Assembly (NCBI RefSeq): GCF_008843165.1 | Contig: NZ_CP044427.1 | Span: forward strand, 2,914,001-2,978,000 | Reading direction: 5' to 3' | Length of the DNA stretch: 64,000 nucleotides | From: Ornithinimicrobium pratense | GTDB taxonomy: Bacteria > Actinomycetota > Actinomycetes > Actinomycetales > Dermatophilaceae | Shown: one piece after another, positions 9,637 to 18,359 of the stretch | How positions within the stretch are numbered: position 1 is the first letter of the stretch | How the letters are laid out: every line of letters starts with the position of its first letter | The notes under the pieces: model-generated | What the model saw: only the letters and a program-made list of their open reading frames with translations | What the model was told of the DNA's origin: nothing | The model's database searches: none | Position numbers and translations under genes: made by a program

Positions 9637-11268
9637 TCAGTAGACGATCGAGAACACCCAGACCGCCAGGGTCATCGTGGTGGCCGTGATCAGCACGATG
9701 CCGATCAGGTTGAGATAGAGACCAGCCTTGACCATCTGCGGGATGGTCACGTAGCCCGAGCCGTAGGCGATCGCGTTGGGCGGGGTCGCCACGGGCAGCA
9801 TGAACGCGCAGGTCGCGGCCAGGGCCACCGGGATGGCCAGGAGCATCGGGTCGACACCGATGCCGATCGCGATGCCGCCGGCGACGGGCAGGAAGGTCGC
9901 CGCGGTCGCGGTGTTGCTGGTCAGCTCGGTGAGGAAGAGGACTCCGGCGGCAAAGATCGCCACGGCGAGCACGACCGGGAGGCCGCCGACCCCGCTGGTG
10001 ACCTCACCGATCCACTCGGTCAGGCCTGAGGCACCGAACTGGCTCGAGAGTGCCAGGCCACCACCGAAGAGGATCAGCACGCCCCACGGCAGCTCTTTGG
10101 CCGAGTCCCAGTCGAGGAGCCGCACACCACGGGCGGCACCGGCCGGCAGCACGAAGAGCAGGATGGCCACCGCCATGGCGATGCCCGCGTCCGAGATCGG
10201 GGTGTCGTCCGGCCAGATGAGCGGGATGCTGACCCAGGAGACGGCGGCGAGGAGGAACATGCCCAGCACGCGCATCTCGCCCTGAGACATCGGGCCCAGC
10301 TTGCGGATCTCCTGCGTCATCAGGTCCCGGCCGCCGGGGATCTGCGTGATCTCCGGCTTGTAGAACACCTTGGTGAGCAGCCACCAGCAGATGAACATGA
10401 AGACGATCGCGATCGGCACTCCCACGATCATCCAGTCGACGAAGCGGATCTGGATGTCGTGGTTCTCGGCCAGGTAGCCGACCAGCAGCGTGTTCGGTGG
10501 GGTGCCGATGATGGTGCCCAACGATCCGATCGAGGCGGCGTAGGCGATGCCGAGCATCAGCGCCGTGCCGAAGTTGGACTTGATGACCGCGGCCTTGACC
10601 TCCTCGGACTGCATGTCCATCTCGTCGGCGGCCTGGCCCTCCGTCCCCTCGGGTCCCTCGATCTCGGTGCCCAACTTGGCCACCAGCAGGAGCACGGAGA
10701 CACCGATCGGGATCATCATCACGGCGGTGGCGGTGTTGGAGACCCACATCGAGAGGAAGCCGGTGGCGACCATGAAGCCGAGCACCACCATCGAGGGGTT
10801 GGTCCCCATGGCGCGCACCGTCACCAGGGCGATGCGCCGGTGCAGGTTCCACCGCTGCATGGCCAGGGCGATCATGAAGCCGCCCATGAAGAGGAAGATG
10901 ATGCTGTTGCCGTAGTTTGCGCCGATGTCGTTGACGCTCGCGTCGCCCAGCACCGGGAAGACCACGAGCGGCAGCAGCGCGGTGGCCGGGATCGGCAGCG
11001 CCTCGGTCATCCACCACACCGCCATCAGGATGGCGGTGGCGGCGGTCAGCCGGGCCGAGTGCGCGACGTCGGCGGGCATGATGAAGTAGACGAGGAGAGC
11101 GGCCGCGAGGCCACCGGCCAGCCCGCCGTATCTCACCTTGCGGGTGCGCGGCTCGATCTCCGGCGCGCGCTCGCCAGGCGACTGCTGCTCGACCTCCATC
11201 CCGCGGTGCGGGTCGGGCGCGTAGTCCTTCAGATGGTCACCCGGGACCGGGCGGCTGTGATCGGTCAC
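9637..11268 (-). CDS. DASS-family (SLC13-like) anion:Na+ symporter
   Basis: About 543 residues, a hydrophilic N-terminus of some 45 residues, then 11-13 membrane segments. The family's repeated Ser-Asn-Thr motifs are visible: VSNTATAVMM in the first half and TSNTATAATFLP in the second; GTPPNTLLVGY and ATPPNAIAYGSGY are the matching helix breaks. These bind Na+ and a di- or tricarboxylate (or sulfate). Substrate not assignable. GTG at 11268 is preceded by a purine-rich AAGGGGG; an in-frame ATG near 11201 is an alternative. Monocistronic, convergent with RDD. Confidence 0.9.
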   Translation of the reverse strand: MTDHSRPVPGDHLKDYAPDPHRGMEVEQQSPGERAPEIEPRTRKVRYGGLAGGLAAALLVYFIMPADVAHSARLTAATAILMAVWWMTEALPIPATALLPLVVFPVLGDASVNDIGANYGNSIIFLFMGGFMIALAMQRWNLHRRIALVTVRAMGTNPSMVVLGFMVATGFLSMWVSNTATAVMMIPIGVSVLLLVAKLGTEIEGPEGTEGQAADEMDMQSEEVKAAVIKSNFGTALMLGIAYAASIGSLGTIIGTPPNTLLVGYLAENHDIQIRFVDWMIVGVPIAIVFMFICWWLLTKVFYKPEITQIPGGRDLMTQEIRKLGPMSQGEMRVLGMFLLAAVSWVSIPLIWPDDTPISDAGIAMAVAILLFVLPAGAARGVRLLDWDSAKELPWGVLILFGGGLALSSQFGASGLTEWIGEVTSGVGGLPVVLAVAIFAAGVLFLTELTSNTATAATFLPVAGGIAIGIGVDPMLLAIPVALAATCAFMLPVATPPNAIAYGSGYVTIPQMVKAGLYLNLIGIVLITATTMTLAVWVFSIVY

Positions 11269-11481
11269 TGGAGGTACCCCCTTCGTTGCGGATCGATGCG
11301 CACCAACCTAGCCCCACGACAGGGTGTAGTAACACTGTCCCCGCCGGGAAGGGCGAACTTCGATCACGGCCGGGAGGGACGCGAGGTATGCGGCACGGCG
11401 CCGCATCGCTGCGCCGAACTGGTACGCACCGCCACACCTGACCTACCCTTGCCGGGTCGTGCGGAGTCAGTTCTCCGTTCG

Positions 11482-11554
11482 GGGCCTCTAGCTCAATGGT
11501 TAGAGCTGCGGACTTTTAATCCGTAGGTTGTGGGTTCGAGTCCCACGGGGCCCA
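11482..11554 (+). tRNA. tRNA-Lys (anticodon TTT)
   Basis: 73 bases that fold as a full cloverleaf: acceptor 11482-11488 pairs with 11547-11553, anticodon TTT at 11515-11517 inside loop CTTTTAA, T-arm with TTCGAGT, discriminator A at 11554; CCA is not encoded. Its 3' end abuts a recombinase remnant, so it is the probable integration site of the accessory region to the right. Confidence 0.96.
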
Positions 11555-12032
11555 CTGTATTTGTGCAGGTCAGGCGCTGTTTTCATCCGCGGGCGCATCT
11601 CGCCGAGGCGCTGCCGCGGCCCGTAGGCCGTCACATCCTGGCCGTCCAGATTACCGTCGAGCTTCGCGGCCGCCCCGTCGAGCGCGTCGGGCAGCAGGGA
11701 GGTGTAGAGGTTGAGCGTCGCCGCCGGCGTGCTGTGGCCCGGGATGGGCTGCACCTCCACCGGCGTCGCACCCGCCTGGATCAGCAGCTCGCGCAGGTTG
11801 GCGCAGGTCGTGAAACCGCTTGCCGCCACCCATGCCCGCGACGGCCTTGCTACGGACCACCGCTTCCAGTTCGACGCCCGGAGCCGCTCCCCCTTCGGCG
11901 AGGTGAACAGCACCGCTGAGGCGGGTCGCCCCTCCGTCAGCTGCCGTAGCTCGTCGACCAGCCGCCCGGGGGGATGGGCACGCGGCGCTGACCGTGCCGT
12001 GACTTCGGCGCCTTGATCTCGATCCGGCCGCG
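11555..12032 (-). pseudogene. Remnant of a tyrosine recombinase (phage-type integrase), C-terminal half
   Basis: Pieces of one integrase catalytic domain can be read in different minus-strand frames, in the right order: GRLVDELRQL and AVLFTSPKGERLRASNW, then KRFHDLR (first catalytic Arg), then LLIQAGATPVEVQPIPGHST and TLNLYTSLLPDALD. Canonical proteins have LGHSS/T followed by the catalytic Tyr in Y-T-H, so the Tyr position survives. At least three frameshifts break it (one in the G run at 11969-11974, one near 11885, one at the repeated CCTGCG around 11815) and no N-terminus remains. The 3' end reads into tRNA-Lys, the usual geometry of a tRNA-integrating element. Extents are approximate. 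Confidence 0.8.
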
Positions 12033-12761
12033 TCAGGGGGATCGTCTGCTGGCGTTGGTGCGGAGCCGTTCTCGTGCGGCGAGGGTGGTGAAGCGTTCGA
12101 CGTCGGGGATGCGCCCGGACAGGACGAGTTCGTCACCTTGGTGAATGATCGTCTCGGGCACCGCGTAGGTGAATGGCTGTCCGGGGCGTTTGACCCCTAC
12201 GACCGTGATGGTGTGTCTGGTGCGGATAGCTGATTCCGACAGCGGCCGGTCCCAGGTCTCGGCCGGGGCGTAGCTGCGGGCGATCGCGAACTCGTCCTCG
12301 AACTCCAGGTAGTCCGACAGGCCTCCGGTGACCATGTGCGCGACGCGTTGACCCATGACGAACTCGGGGTAGATGACGTGGGAGGCGCCGATGGTCCGCA
12401 GGATCTTGCCGTGCTTGCGGGTGATGGCCTTGGCGTAGATGGTGTCCAGGCCCGCCTCGCTGAGGGTGATGACCGACAGCACGCTGGCCTCGATGTCGGA
12501 GCCGATGGCCACGACAGCCTTGGTGAGGTCGGGTACGCCGAGCTGGCGCATGGCCTCGCCGTCGGTGGCGTCGGCGCGCACGGTGTGGGTGAACTCGTCG
12601 GCATACTTCTGCACTCGGTCGTTGTCGACGTCGATGGCCAGGACCTCGACTCCCTGGCGCACGAGCGTCTCGCAGACGGCGCTGCCGAACCTGCCCAGAC
12701 CGACCACCAGCACCGGTACGGTGGCGGCGGTACGGGACTGCTTCCTCTTTCTAGCCAACAA
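12033..12761 (-). CDS. ktrA: K+ uptake regulatory subunit, TrkA/KtrA type (RCK domain)
   Basis: About 242 residues, cytosolic. RCK-N domain with the nucleotide-binding VLVVGLGRFGSAV motif at about residues 17-29 and acidic IDVDNDRV at the end of strand 2, then an RCK-C (TrkA_C) domain from about 155. Binds nucleotides and gates the membrane partner encoded just upstream. TTG start at 12761 overlaps the partner's stop by 11 bases, with GAGGAG 9-14 bases upstream. The size fits KtrA/KtrC better than the two-lobed E. coli TrkA. Confidence 0.88.
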   Translation of the reverse strand: MLARKRKQSRTAATVPVLVVGLGRFGSAVCETLVRQGVEVLAIDVDNDRVQKYADEFTHTVRADATDGEAMRQLGVPDLTKAVVAIGSDIEASVLSVITLSEAGLDTIYAKAITRKHGKILRTIGASHVIYPEFVMGQRVAHMVTGGLSDYLEFEDEFAIARSYAPAETWDRPLSESAIRTRHTITVVGVKRPGQPFTYAVPETIIHQGDELVLSGRIPDVERFTTLAARERLRTNASRRSP

Positions 12762-14079
12762 TGGGTCGCTCCTCGGGGAACTGGTAGTGGCGGTGTCGGG
12801 TGTTCAGCGCCAGGGCGCTGGCGACGGTGATCGGACCGACGCGACCCAGGAACATGAGGACCATCAGGAGGAGCTGGCCGGCCGGGGGGAACTGCGCGGT
12901 GATCCCGGTGGACAGTCCGACCGTCGCGAAGGCCGAGACCGCCTCGAAACCGACGTCGAGAGAGGGCAGGTCGGTCAAGATCATCAGCGTGATGGTGGAG
13001 ACGATGACCAGCGCGACCGCCAGCAGCGACACCGCGAGGGCTTGGCGCTGGACCGCGTTGCTGATGCGTCGGTGACCGACTATGACGTCCGGCTCGCCAC
13101 GGACCTCGGACCAGATGACCACCGCCAACAGCAGGAAGGTGGTCACCTTGATCCCTCCGGCCGTGCCCGCACTGCCGCCGCCGATGAACATCAGGACCAT
13201 CGTGATGGCCTCGGTCTCGTCGGTGATGGCCGCGTAGTCCACGGCGTTGAAGCCGGCGGTCCGCGGAAACACACCGCCGCCGAGGGCACCGACCGCCTGG
13301 GTGACAGGAGGCATTCCCGCGAGAGTCCCCCCGGGCTGGGACTCGAAGATCCAGAACAGCGCGATGCCGACCGCGAACAGCGTAGACGTCCCCCAGATCG
13401 TGAGCCGGGTATGGACGCTCCACCGGGTCACTGGTCGCCCGCGCAGCAGCTCGCGCAGCACGGGAAACCCCAGGCCGCCGAGGATGACCGCCGCGCAGAG
13501 GGGCCCGATGATCCAGATGTCGCCCACAAAGGCGATGACGTTGTCGGTGTACAGGGCGAAGCCGGCGTTGTTGAAGGAGGACACCGCGTGGAAGATGCCG
13601 TGCCAGGCCGCAGTGACCGGGTCCATGCCATACCCGAACGCGAAGCGCAGGGTGAGGGCGACGGCGACCACGGCCTCGATGACCAGCGACAGGCCGACTA
13701 CGCGCCCCACCACCCCACGGACCTCCCCTAGGTCCCGGCTGTGGGAGTCTGCTTGGGCGGCCAGCGACGTCCGCAGCCCGAGCCGGCCCCGCACCTTGAG
13801 AGCGAGCAGGGTGGCTAACGTCATCACCCCGATCCCGCCGACCTGAATCAGGCCCATGATGACCACCTGGCCAAAGGGTGACCAGTGCGTGGCGGTGTCC
13901 ACGGTGACGAGCCCGGTGACGCAGGTGGCGGAGACGGTCGTGAAGGCGGCCACGAGCAGGTCCGCCGGGACACCGTCGGCGCGGGAGGCCGGCAGCATCA
14001 GCAACGAGGTACCCACGAGGACCTGCAGCAAGAAGGCCAGGGTGACAAGTCGGGCGGGGTAGGCCCACAGGTGCGGCAC
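12751..14079 (-). CDS. ktrB: K+ translocating membrane subunit, TrkH/KtrB family
   Basis: Four membrane-pore-membrane units. The filter loops are visible: SATCVTGL, SSFNNAGFALY, FPRTAGFNAVD and FATVGLSTGI, each with the central Gly. The GGGSAGTAGGIKVTT segment corresponds to the intramembrane gate. GTG at 14079 (443 residues) is preferred because an AGGA lies about eight bases upstream and the length is that of KtrB; the frame stays open to 14373 but the extra N-terminus has no membrane-protein character. Forms an operon with ktrA. Located inside the island next to tRNA-Lys. Confidence 0.87.
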   Translation of the reverse strand: MPHLWAYPARLVTLAFLLQVLVGTSLLMLPASRADGVPADLLVAAFTTVSATCVTGLVTVDTATHWSPFGQVVIMGLIQVGGIGVMTLATLLALKVRGRLGLRTSLAAQADSHSRDLGEVRGVVGRVVGLSLVIEAVVAVALTLRFAFGYGMDPVTAAWHGIFHAVSSFNNAGFALYTDNVIAFVGDIWIIGPLCAAVILGGLGFPVLRELLRGRPVTRWSVHTRLTIWGTSTLFAVGIALFWIFESQPGGTLAGMPPVTQAVGALGGGVFPRTAGFNAVDYAAITDETEAITMVLMFIGGGSAGTAGGIKVTTFLLLAVVIWSEVRGEPDVIVGHRRISNAVQRQALAVSLLAVALVIVSTITLMILTDLPSLDVGFEAVSAFATVGLSTGITAQFPPAGQLLLMVLMFLGRVGPITVASALALNTRHRHYQFPEERPIVG

Positions 14080-14311
14080 GAAGGGACATCCTGCGCCCGC
14101 GCACGGCCCCGGCGCAAATGGTGAACGCGCAGTCGCACCGCGGACGTCGTGGATCTCGCTTCCGCCGGCGTTCCAGGGCGCCCGAGCACCTCGCGTGCGT
14201 GGCACGATCGGGACCCAACTCAGCACAGGCTGCTGGCCCGGGAGGGGAAAGTGGCGCGTTGACGGTGCCAACTGCCGCCGCTGTATGCGCGTGGCTTTGC
14301 AGCCGGGGCCG

Positions 14312-14719
14312 TCAGCTGAGCGCCGCGGCGAGCTCTTCCCAACCCGCGATGCGCACATGCCCATTGGCGACACGCGTGAGTTCGAGGTCCTCGGTGATGA
14401 GCACGTCCGCCTGCAACTTCGCGACGGCTACGTACTCGGCGAGGCGGGTATCCCACAGGTCCAGGTCGGCCGCCACCTGCCAGGCCACTCGTCGCGACAC
14501 GCGATCCGCCAGCAGGCGCATCTTCGTCGTGGCGACCTTGTCGAGGAGCGACAAGGCGTCCGTCGTCGGCAGTTCGCCCGTGCGCACCTGCCGGTAGAGC
14601 AGGGCGAGCACCTCGGAGCGCAGTGCTCCCGGTCCGACCAGCTGGTGGTCAGACGTCAACGTGCCCCCGGCGTGGACGAGCCTGAGCGCTACTGGCGCAT
14701 CGATCGCGAAGCGCGTCAT
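14312..14719 (-). CDS. PIN-domain protein, probable VapC-like ribonuclease
   Basis: About 135 residues. Acidic residues sit where PIN nucleases bind Mg2+: Asp in FAIDAPVAL near residue 7, Glu in LRSEVLALL near 36, Asp in WDTRLAEYVAVA near 92 and the LITEDLELTRVA segment near 112. Known VapC toxins cut tRNA or rRNA. No antitoxin is recognisable on either side: upstream is the IS110 element and downstream the ktrB leader, so it may be an orphan or have lost its partner when the IS inserted (inference). Confidence 0.72.
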   Translation of the reverse strand: MTRFAIDAPVALRLVHAGGTLTSDHQLVGPGALRSEVLALLYRQVRTGELPTTDALSLLDKVATTKMRLLADRVSRRVAWQVAADLDLWDTRLAEYVAVAKLQADVLITEDLELTRVANGHVRIAGWEELAAALS

Positions 14720-14849
14720 GGACCTCAGGTTAGAGCCACCTCGCCCTGCGCGCAGCCCCCGAATGTGTCACGCCGGCAAGTGCGGCCGCTCAGACCCGGC
14801 CCACTGCGGCATAGGAAGGCGTTGTAGCGCTGGGGTCTGGACGTGAGGA

Positions 14850-14904
14850 ACGTCCTCCTGATGCGCTTGTCGGGCTTGGTATCCCATCGCCTTCAGGAGG
14901 ACGT
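14850..14904 (+). promoter_or_regulatory. Hairpin that buries the transposase ribosome-binding site
   Basis: Perfect 12-bp inverted repeat, 14850-14861 against 14893-14904, loop 31 bases. The right arm contains the AGGAGG (14895-14900) that serves the transposase ATG at 14909. In RNA this would hide the site. It lies in the upstream non-coding end of an IS110 element, where the bridge RNA of IS110-group elements is encoded. Confidence 0.65.
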
Positions 14905-14908
14905 CCCA

Positions 14909-16258
14909 ATGTCTAACCGTAGTGGTGTCTCGCGTGGTGACCGGAACAGGAACGCCCGGCTGGCCCGGCTGCGTGCAGCGGTCCCGGTAAGCAATGCGAT
15001 CGTTGGCATCGACCTGGCCGAGCGCAAGCAGATGGTTGTGGTGTGCGACCACGACTCCCGGGTCCTGGCCCGGCGCACCTTTCGGTGCAAGGCCTGGGAC
15101 CTGGGGGCGGCGTTGGACTGGGCCGCCGGCCACGCTGCCCGGCGCGGCTTCAGTGGGGTGACTGTGTCGTGCGAGCCGACCGGGCACCGGTGGCGGATCC
15201 TGGGCCAGCTCGCCACCGACCGGGGCATGGGCTTTGTGTGCGTGCAGCCGACGATCTCCTCGTGGGCGCGCAAGTCTGAGGATCTGACGTTCGACAAGAC
15301 CGACGACAAGGACGCCGTCCTGATCGCCCGGCTGGTCGGACAGCTGCGCTGCTACCTTCCCGAGCCGGTCGATGAGACCTGGGGCCGGTTGCGTCACCTG
15401 GGCACCCGCCGCGCCCAGCTGCTCGAGGAGCACGTCGCGTGCGTGCAGCAGCTGCGTGACCTGCTCGAGTGCGTCTGGCCCGCGGTCCTGACCGCGGCCG
15501 CGCAACCGTTCAAGTCCACCACCTGGGTCGCCGCACTGACCGTCATCCTGCGCCGCGACGGCGGCGACCTGGACCGGACCCGTCGCCTGGGCGCGGCCCG
15601 GTTCGAGCGTCTTGTCCGGACCGAGATGGTTCGTCGTGGGAAGGTGCGCCCGTGCCTGCGGATCGTGCGGAAGGTGTACGCCGCCCTGGCCGACCGTGCC
15701 GGTGTCCTGGACCACCGGGCCGGGGCGCTGGAACGCGCGGAGTGGGTGCTGAGTGACTGGGACACGGCCCGGGCCCAGCAGGTCGACGTGGAGATTCGCA
15801 TGGTCACCGTCCTGGACCAGCTAGACCTGACCGGCCTGGTCACCACCATCCCCGGCCTGTCCGCGGTCGGCGCCGCGGCGATCCTGGCCGAGACCGGGGA
15901 CCTGTCCAGGTTCACCTCCGCCCGGGCCGTGGTCAAGCACGCCGGCCTGGCCCCGCGGGAGCGGATGTCGGGGACGTTCACCGGCAAGGCGAGGCTGACC
16001 GGCGCCGGACGACCTGGCCTGCGGACCGCGGCGTGGCGGGCGGTGTGGGGGTGCCTGCAGACGAACAAGGTCTACGCCGCCCGGTACCGGCACCTGACCA
16101 CCCGGGAGACGAACAAGCTGAAGGCGACGCAGGCGCAGACCATCATCGCCGCGGCGATCCTGCGCCAGCTGCACGCCGTCGTCGTCCACCGCCAGGCCTG
16201 GGACCCCGCCCTGGCCGCCGGCACCACCAAGACCCAGGGGCCGCTCGTGGCGGCCTGA
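14909..16258 (+). CDS. IS110-family transposase
   Basis: About 449 residues. N-terminal RuvC-like DEDD domain: IVGIDLAERKQMVVV (Asp near residue 35), SCEPTGHRW (Glu), and KTDDKDAVLIARL (the two Asp). C-terminal transposase-20 domain with helix-hairpin-helix VTTIPGLSAVGAAAIL and the serine-nucleophile region HAGLAPRERMSGTFTGKARL. This combination is the IS110/IS1111 recombinase, which works with a bridge RNA. Start at ATG 14909, AGGAGG eight bases upstream. Both domains appear intact, so the element may be active. Confidence 0.93.
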   Translation: MSNRSGVSRGDRNRNARLARLRAAVPVSNAIVGIDLAERKQMVVVCDHDSRVLARRTFRCKAWDLGAALDWAAGHAARRGFSGVTVSCEPTGHRWRILGQLATDRGMGFVCVQPTISSWARKSEDLTFDKTDDKDAVLIARLVGQLRCYLPEPVDETWGRLRHLGTRRAQLLEEHVACVQQLRDLLECVWPAVLTAAAQPFKSTTWVAALTVILRRDGGDLDRTRRLGAARFERLVRTEMVRRGKVRPCLRIVRKVYAALADRAGVLDHRAGALERAEWVLSDWDTARAQQVDVEIRMVTVLDQLDLTGLVTTIPGLSAVGAAAILAETGDLSRFTSARAVVKHAGLAPRERMSGTFTGKARLTGAGRPGLRTAAWRAVWGCLQTNKVYAARYRHLTTRETNKLKATQAQTIIAAAILRQLHAVVVHRQAWDPALAAGTTKTQGPLVAA

Positions 16259-16565
16259 CCCCCAACACGTCGAGCGAGGCGTTCGCGCGTCACCAGCAGG
16301 GCCGGGGCGAGCCTTCCGCGGCATTGAGAACCCTCACCGGTATCTCGTCTGTCATCAAGGGCCGCCCCGGCCCGTCGTCACCGAACCCGATCACACGCTG
16401 TCGAGCCACAAGCTCCATTACCGCTATGCAGGGACGACGATGGGCCAACGGCACCCGGACCCACTTGACGTAGAACGCCTCACGCTGATGACAGTGTGTG
16501 GGTGGTGGGCCTCGACCCAGTCGGCCCGAGACGCCCACCGGTTCGTGATGGAAGGACAGGGATCC
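16259..16565. other. Intergenic region right of IS110
   Basis: About 307 bases. Presumably holds the right end of the IS. No gene, no clear inverted repeat and no terminator was seen. Confidence 0.35.
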
Positions 16566-17336
16566 ATGGATGAGCTCGCTAGCCGTGGGCCAGCGCAGTT
16601 GAGGATGGAGCATGACGGGCTTGTGGCCAAGGTCTCGTTCACAACTGGTGGGGACGGTCACCGGATTCCCGCGATGGCGTGGCTACCCACCACCCACCAA
16701 GGCGCACCTGTGGTCCTACTGGGCCATGGTGGCAGCGGGCACAAAGCCATCGACCGGCACCACCAGCTCGCACAGCAGCTGGCGGGGGAGAGCGTGGCTT
16801 CCTTGGCCATCGACGGGCCGTACCACGGGGACCGTGCCGTCCCTGGTGATGCTCCTCTGGACTATCAACACCGCGTAGCGGACGAGGGGCCGGGCGTCGT
16901 TCATGCCCGGATGTGTCAAGACTGGCTGTACGCGCTGGATGCGGCATCACACCGATGGGGCCTTGACGAGGACACGGTCGGGTACTTCGGTATGTCGATG
17001 GGCGCGCGGTACGGCATTGCGGTCTGCGCGGCCCTGGGTGCTCGGCTGAGGGCTGCGGTGCTCGGCAAGTTCGGGCTCGTGGCCGACGACCCGATGATGG
17101 TGGCGGTATCTGCGGACGAGGTCGTGCGGCGCTGTGCTGCTCAGATCAGCGCTCCGGTCCTGCACCATGTCCAGTGGAACGACGAGATCTTTCCCTTGCC
17201 CGGCCAGCTCGAACTGTTCGACCTGTTCGCCTCCCCCGAGAAGACCATGCGGGCCCGTCCCGGACGGCATCACGAGACACGCGCCGATGACCTGACCGCA
17301 TGGCACGATCACCTAGCGCCGCGTGTGGTTCGTTGA
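16566..17336 (+). CDS. Alpha/beta hydrolase, dienelactone-hydrolase-like
   Basis: About 256 residues, soluble. Nucleophile elbow GMSMGA (Ser near residue 146), an oxyanion segment LLGHGGSG near 56, a later Asp in NDEIFP and a His in GRHHET complete a plausible Ser-Asp-His triad. The DGPYHGDRA segment is found in prolyl-oligopeptidase and dienelactone-type esterases. Substrate unknown. ATG at 16566 follows an AGGGA site at short spacing; in-frame upstream starts up to 16440 are possible. Lies between IS110 and an IS630 remnant. Confidence 0.7.
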   Translation: MDELASRGPAQLRMEHDGLVAKVSFTTGGDGHRIPAMAWLPTTHQGAPVVLLGHGGSGHKAIDRHHQLAQQLAGESVASLAIDGPYHGDRAVPGDAPLDYQHRVADEGPGVVHARMCQDWLYALDAASHRWGLDEDTVGYFGMSMGARYGIAVCAALGARLRAAVLGKFGLVADDPMMVAVSADEVVRRCAAQISAPVLHHVQWNDEIFPLPGQLELFDLFASPEKTMRARPGRHHETRADDLTAWHDHLAPRVVR

Positions 17337-17368
17337 ACCACGGTTGCCGGGCTGGGACGATAGGTACG

Positions 17369-17580
17369 GCGAAGCGACCGGCATTGGCACTGGGTCTGCG
17401 TGATGGTGACCGTGCAAGCTCGCGCGTGGCCCGGTCGTCATCCGCTCCGACCGGTCTGGACTAACGGGTCCTGATCGTGCTGCTGGCCGCCGAGGGTTGG
17501 TCCAACACCTCGAGCGCGAAGAAAAGGTGGGGGTGTCGCCAGCGACGGTGGCCGGGCCCACGGTCACCGTGCCGCGCTGA
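17369..17580 (+). pseudogene. Remnant of an IS630-family transposase N-terminus
   Basis: Plus-strand reading gives ALGLRDGDRA, then RSSSAPTGLD, a stop, then RVLIVLLAAEGWSNTSSA, followed in another frame by VGVSPATVAGP. This order matches the N-terminal helix-turn-helix of IS630 transposases (RARIVLLAAEGWSNxxIA...GVSxxTV). One stop and one frameshift are present, and the catalytic DDE part is absent. Confidence 0.6.
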
Positions 17581-17711
17581 CGGCCGTATCAGCATGTGAG
17601 CAGGTCCCCCTCTGACCCGTGTCGTGGTGGCCGACCGCCGGGGCTGGTCCCCAACCCTCGACCGGCTCTCCGAGTTGCTCGGCTTCACGGTCTGACGGGT
17701 GACGGGGCCGG

Positions 17712-17846
17712 TTAGGACCGGAGGTCCTTGTCGGGGACCTGCTCCGCGGTGTTAGCGTCATCCTGGGCCGCGTCAGCGCCCTGTTCCTGCTCGGCCTCGG
17801 GCTCGGCGTTGGCGGGGTTGTAGGGGTCGTTTGGGGACTCGCTCAT
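17712..17846 (-). CDS. Small acidic protein of unknown function
   Basis: 44 residues, beginning MSESPNDPYNPANAEPEAEQ, very rich in Glu, Asp, Ala and Gln, with no hydrophobic core; probably disordered. Plausible ATG start at 17846 and no overlapping better candidate. Such short acidic proteins occur in actinobacteria, but no family was recognised and it could be non-coding. Confidence 0.4.
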   Translation of the reverse strand: MSESPNDPYNPANAEPEAEQEQGADAAQDDANTAEQVPDKDLRS

Positions 17847-18359
17847 GGGGGACCGCCTGCTTGTCGGGATGCCGGCGCTGGAGTCATCGCCGGTTCCGGT
17901 CAGGCTATGGCTGCGCCATCGCCCCCGCAACCGATACCGGCTGCCCCGCGAACGGGCGCAGGTCCGCTCCCCACGCCCGCGACAACCAGTCAGGCTCATG
18001 TCGCTTTCGCCTTCCCGGCTGATCATCGTTGACAAGGGCGGCTACCTGCCCTTCGAGCAGGTCGTCGCCGCCCAGATGATCGAACGCAGCCTGGCGCAGT
18101 CAGGCTCTCACCGTCGAACGGCGACTAGAACTACGCCGACCAGGTGATCCGTAGGCCGTCGGTAGGCCGTCACGGCTCTTGAGAGCGCTGTTCTAGCCAC
18201 GCTGAACAACACCGTTTGGGCTGGTCAGCGCTGGAACTTAGTCACGAGCCTCGCGGGCCACGGTGACCTACGAACTGTGCGCCCGCGGCTCCCCGCTGCC
18301 CGAGACGTGGTGCGTGAGTCCCGGGATCGAGATTCTGGCTGTCCCGCCGGGGCAAGGAC
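17847..18359. other. Gene-poor stretch with a short duplicated motif
   Basis: About 513 bases without a convincing gene. An open plus frame at 18001-18147 (MSLSPSRLIIVDKGGYLPFE...) has coding-like composition but no recognised homology. The decamer GTAGGCCGTC occurs twice in tandem (18151-18160, 18162-18171) and once in the integrase remnant (11623-11632). Likely decayed mobile DNA. Confidence 0.35.

Larger units (their letters stand above)
14850..16258 (+). mobile_element. IS110-family insertion sequence (minimum extent)
   Basis: Contains one transposase gene and a structured upstream non-coding segment. IS110 elements usually lack terminal inverted repeats, and no direct target duplication was found, so true ends cannot be set; the left end lies between 14720 and 14850 and the right end between 16259 and about 16440. 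Confidence 0.75.

Noticed and set aside
18001-18147. Short plus-strand gene starting MSLSPSRLIIVDKGG
   Set aside because: Coding-like composition but no convincing ribosome site, no recognised family, and the region looks decayed.
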